Below, one piece after another: positions 3,346 to 6,044 of a stretch of 6,044 nucleotides of DNA (its first letter is position 1; each line of letters opens with the position of its first letter). Source of the DNA: Ga0077527 sp021300125 (GTDB taxonomy: Bacteria > Pseudomonadota > Gammaproteobacteria > Burkholderiales > SG8-41); NCBI GenBank assembly GCA_046339595.1, contig JBKDUF010000060.1, positions 1 through 6,044 of the forward strand, given 5' to 3'. The notes under the pieces were generated by a model. That model had not been told where the DNA came from. It ran no database searches and saw nothing but the letters and a program-made list of their open reading frames with translations. Position numbers and translations under genes: made by a program.

Positions 3346-5219
3346 TTGAAAAAAATGCATCGACTGCCGTCCAAGGCGCCTTTTGGCGGTTGATGGACAT
3401 TACACACAAGTCGCACAGCATTGAAAGCGGCTGGCTTTTCGCGCTGACATGGCTGGCTGTCGGACGCCTGGCGTGTCCGCATACGGGGGCGCCTTTGATT
3501 CCAGTGAACGAGATGCTGACGAAAGAAGCATGGGATGGTTTGCCGGAAGACCTGGTGCCCGACGAAGCACGAGACATGGTCTGGCGCCGGGACTATGAAC
3601 AGTCGAGCCGAATCGAGGCCCTGAAGATTGTCTCGGAACTGATCGAACATCATGCAGGGCAGGGTTGGGATGTAATCGACGCCGCATGGGGTTCTGGTGA
3701 CCGTTATCTGCAGGGCGGCCTGGTGTTGTCCCCTGAACTATGTGACTTGCTCATGGGGGCAATTGACCCGCCCGAAGGCGCAAGCCTTTGGCTGCCCTTT
3801 GACTCGGCAGGGCAATTGTCCCTGCGCGCATTGCGACGCGGGATGCGGGTGATTGTTGACGGGCCTGGCCGCAGGAATGAAACACCTTTACGTCTGCTGA
3901 TCGCACTGGAAGGTATTCCTGAGGAGATGTTGAGCAGGGTCGTATTCAAGGTGGAGGCTGGCTCTGATGGCTCGCGGTCAATCCAGCCTGATTATCTGAT
4001 CGCGATTCCGCCCTTCAACGAAAAAATTCAACCGGGAGCGGGGTGGCGCCAATGGGAAGCCAGCGGCGACAGCGCAATGGAGGGCATCACGGCCCGTTAT
4101 GGCCCAATTTCGAAAGTTCAGCTGGAGCGCAGCGAGGGCTGGGCCATCGCTGCGTTGTGGCCGAGGGTGCAAAAGAAGGCTGTTTACGTGGTGCCGCCCA
4201 GCGTGTTGTTTGCGAGGGGGCAGGAAGAGCGGTTGCGGGAATCGCTGATTCTGAACGGTGCCCCCATCGAATCCGTGACCATGCTGCCATCCCGCCAGTT
4301 CGGTGGCACTACCATATCGACTGCGATGATGGTCATGAGTCGCGTTCCGGCCCGGAGAAGCATAAGACTGGTTGATGCGTCGTCGATGACCGACGATGTC
4401 AAGTCATCCATGCGGTCATCCAAGGCGCTGCGCGTCAATGATGTGCTTGGGCTGTTGACTGGTCCACTTGCCGAAGACCATCTGGCCTGTGATGCCGAAA
4501 TCAGCCAGATTGAGGCGCAGGATTTCAATCTCCTGCCAGCTCGTTATATGGGTGCCTCTGCCATGGCGGCGGCCGGACCGCACCGGGCACTGGGTGAGCT
4601 TGTAACTATCATTCGTCCGCCGCCTGTGGTGAAAGACCAAGGGGCGGTTCTGGTGCGCGAGGCAGGTTTTGCGGAGCTGGACAAGTGGTCCCCGGTGGCC
4701 ACAGGATTTGCTAAAACCGCAACCATCCAGTCGCGAAAGCTCGAGCAGGCCATGCTGCGTGAGGATGACATCCTGCTGTCCATCAAAGGGACTCTGGGCA
4801 AGACGGCCATACTTGGCGCAATACCCGCAGACCCTGCATGGGTTAAGCGGGGGCTGGGTCTGAGGTCGGAGGATATCAGTGAGGTCGACCTCGCTGCGGC
4901 GCCGATTATTGCGTCGCAAAGCTGCATCGCGTTACGGGTCGACAAGAGCGTGTGTGACCCGCTAGCCTTGTTTTTGTTTCTGAGGTCCGACAGTTTCAAG
5001 AGCCAGATCGAAGCCTTGCGTGTGGGGGCGGTCATTGCGCATGTCACGCCAACAACCTTGCTGAAGGCCATTCAGGTGCCGGTTTCCGCGATCGAGGCCC
5101 AGGTCTCATCCAGCGGGTCTCGGTATGAAGAGCTTTGTCGGCTGGAACGCTTGATCGAAGACAGCCAGCGACAAATTGAGGACATCAGGGCCACGCTCGG
5201 TGGCGTGCTGCATGAATAA
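3342..5219 (+). CDS. Degenerate HsdM-type adenine methylase fused to one HsdS-type target-recognition domain
   Basis: The 625-aa protein follows the HsdM fold through about residue 345: LVLSPELCDLLMGAI (127-141) corresponds to the TP-x-x-L helix before motif I, and YVVPPSVLFARGQEERLRE (282-300), MLPSRQFGGTTIST (314-327) and LVDASSM (343-349) match the conserved second half of the methylase domain. The catalytic features are altered. Where DPACGSG (motif I, SAM binding) is expected the sequence reads LPFDSAGQLSL (151-161), and where NPPF (motif IV) is expected it reads AIPPFNEK (221-228), with Ile222 in place of the essential Asn. From about 415 it becomes HsdS-like: LREDDILLSIKGTLGKTAIL (472-491), SQSCIALRV (525-533), FLRSDSFKSQIEALRVGAVI (546-565), HVTPTTLLKAIQVPV (567-581), ending in a coiled-coil spacer helix (595-620). 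This is one recognition domain, half of a normal HsdS. I infer a non-catalytic, DNA-recognising partner of the HsdM encoded next, overlapping by 8 bp. A catalytically active enzyme with unusual motifs is less likely. The start ATG overlaps the DUF4258 stop. Confidence 0.85.
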   Translation: MIEKNASTAVQGAFWRLMDITHKSHSIESGWLFALTWLAVGRLACPHTGAPLIPVNEMLTKEAWDGLPEDLVPDEARDMVWRRDYEQSSRIEALKIVSELIEHHAGQGWDVIDAAWGSGDRYLQGGLVLSPELCDLLMGAIDPPEGASLWLPFDSAGQLSLRALRRGMRVIVDGPGRRNETPLRLLIALEGIPEEMLSRVVFKVEAGSDGSRSIQPDYLIAIPPFNEKIQPGAGWRQWEASGDSAMEGITARYGPISKVQLERSEGWAIAALWPRVQKKAVYVVPPSVLFARGQEERLRESLILNGAPIESVTMLPSRQFGGTTISTAMMVMSRVPARRSIRLVDASSMTDDVKSSMRSSKALRVNDVLGLLTGPLAEDHLACDAEISQIEAQDFNLLPARYMGASAMAAAGPHRALGELVTIIRPPPVVKDQGAVLVREAGFAELDKWSPVATGFAKTATIQSRKLEQAMLREDDILLSIKGTLGKTAILGAIPADPAWVKRGLGLRSEDISEVDLAAAPIIASQSCIALRVDKSVCDPLALFLFLRSDSFKSQIEALRVGAVIAHVTPTTLLKAIQVPVSAIEAQVSSSGSRYEELCRLERLIEDSQRQIEDIRATLGGVLHE

Positions 5220-6044
5220 CAATGACAACAAGAGCAAAGGCATTTCAGGAATGAACGGCGACACTTTCAAAGACATCGAAAAACTCGAAACCGACCTGTG
5301 GGAGGCGGCGGACAACCTCCGCGCCAACTCCAAGCTCACCTCCAGCGACTACTTCATGCCCGTGCTGGGCGTGATTTTCCTGCGCCATGCGGCCAACCGC
5401 TTCGACGCGGCCCACCGCCAGATCGAAGCCGACCAGGCCAGCGGCAAGATGCCGAAACGCAAGGTGCTTCCGGCGGACTACATCGCGCGCCGCTCGCTCT
5501 ACCTGCCGGAACCGGCGCGCTACGACTGGATCATGCAGCAGGCCGCCGTCAGCGGCGCCGACCTGCCCAAACTGGTCACCGAAGCCATGACCGCCATCGA
5601 AGCCGAATTCGAGCCGCTGCAGGGCGTGCTGCCCAAGGATTACGGCATTTTCGAGACCAAGGTGCTCGAAGACCTGATGCGCCTCTTCAACAGCGAGCGG
5701 ATCAGGCAGGCCACGGGTGACGTGTTCGGCCGTATCTACGAGTATTTCCTGGCCAAGTTCTCGATCCAGAAGGCGCACGACAATGGCGAGTTTTTCACGC
5801 CGTCGTCACTGGTGCAGATGATCGTCAACGTCATCGAGCCCGACCACGGCACCGTGTTCGACCCGGCCTGCGGCTCGGGCGGCATGTTCGTGCAGTCCAG
5901 TCACTTCATCGAGCAGGAGGGTGGCGACACGGCGAAAAAGGTCGTCTTCCATGGCCAGGAGAAAAACCGCGACACCATCCGCATTGCCAAGATGAACCTC
6001 GCGGTGCACGGGCTGGAAGGCAAGATTGCCGAGGCCATCACCTA
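5212..6044 (+). CDS. hsdM: Type I restriction-modification DNA methylase subunit HsdM (3' end outside window)
   Basis: The 277 visible residues are the N-terminal helical domain and first part of the catalytic domain of an N6-adenine methylase. Landmarks are LWEAADNLRANSKLTSSDYF (29-48) and VLGVIFLRHA (51-60), typical of the HsdM_N domain; GRIYEYFLAKF (173-183); NGEFFTPSSLVQMIV (191-205); intact motif I FDPACGSGGMF (216-226) for SAM binding; and HGQEKNRDTIRIAKMNL (247-263) with the motif II acidic residue Glu250. Motif IV (NPPF) should come just beyond the window edge. The first start, ATG 5212, overlaps the preceding stop by 8 bp, as expected for coupled translation, and is used for numbering; ATG 5251 is an in-frame alternative that fits the conserved N-terminus (NGDTFKDIEKLETDLW) well, with AAAGG 10 nt upstream. 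Codon use is more strongly GC-biased than in the preceding genes of the block. Expected partners are the pseudo-methylase/recognition protein upstream and an HsdR beyond the edge. Confidence 0.93.
   Translation, partial: MNNNDNKSKGISGMNGDTFKDIEKLETDLWEAADNLRANSKLTSSDYFMPVLGVIFLRHAANRFDAAHRQIEADQASGKMPKRKVLPADYIARRSLYLPEPARYDWIMQQAAVSGADLPKLVTEAMTAIEAEFEPLQGVLPKDYGIFETKVLEDLMRLFNSERIRQATGDVFGRIYEYFLAKFSIQKAHDNGEFFTPSSLVQMIVNVIEPDHGTVFDPACGSGGMFVQSSHFIEQEGGDTAKKVVFHGQEKNRDTIRIAKMNLAVHGLEGKIAEAIT

Noticed and set aside
4416..5071. Minus-strand open frames opposite the pseudo-methylase gene
   Set aside because: No motifs, no ribosome-binding sites, and they lie opposite clear HsdS-type coding sequence.

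Overview
The window looks like a stretch of a GC-rich proteobacterial chromosome. Betaproteobacteria (Rhodocyclales or Burkholderiales) is my best guess, from the style of the acyl-CoA dehydrogenase and the strong G/C preference at third codon positions; this is inference, not a database match. A metabolic block (1-1700) is followed by a repeat-rich spacer and then an accessory restriction-modification block (about 2189-6044).

Metabolic block: a thiamine-diphosphate-binding decarboxylase-type alpha subunit (minus strand, running off the left edge) is divergent from an acyl-CoA dehydrogenase (525-1700, plus). The gap of about 100 bp between them holds a plausible promoter for each direction. 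A small terminator-like hairpin follows the dehydrogenase.

Spacer 1701-2188: no gene is visible. It holds a series of inverted repeats: alternative TAGGCAA/TTGCCTA hairpins, a CTCC/GGAG hairpin, a perfect 12-bp stem at 2011-2039, a spaced 8-bp pair, and a long imperfect hairpin at 2095-2142. Part of it is AT-rich and has two TATAAT hexamers. It marks the transition to the accessory block and may be the regulatory leader of the next gene.

Accessory block, all on the plus strand: (i) an ORF6N-domain DNA-binding protein whose domain is interrupted by a duplicated 14-residue unit, encoded by DNA with a perfect 12+12 bp palindrome; (ii) a control region with a 19-bp palindrome and a promoter with a consensus -35 box; (iii) a DUF4258-like small protein; (iv) a 625-aa protein that joins a degenerate HsdM-type adenine methylase fold to a single HsdS-type target-recognition domain; (v) the N-terminal 277 residues of a canonical HsdM methylase with intact motif I, running off the right edge. 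Genes iii-v overlap at their start and stop codons, so they form a tightly coupled operon.

The most interesting proposal is that gene iv, a pseudo-methylase fused to a specificity domain, takes the place of HsdS and pairs with the active HsdM of gene v. This would give a type I-like restriction-modification or methylation system with an asymmetric catalytic/non-catalytic methylase pair. HsdR and the rest of the locus would lie beyond the right edge, so whether the system restricts DNA cannot be seen here.
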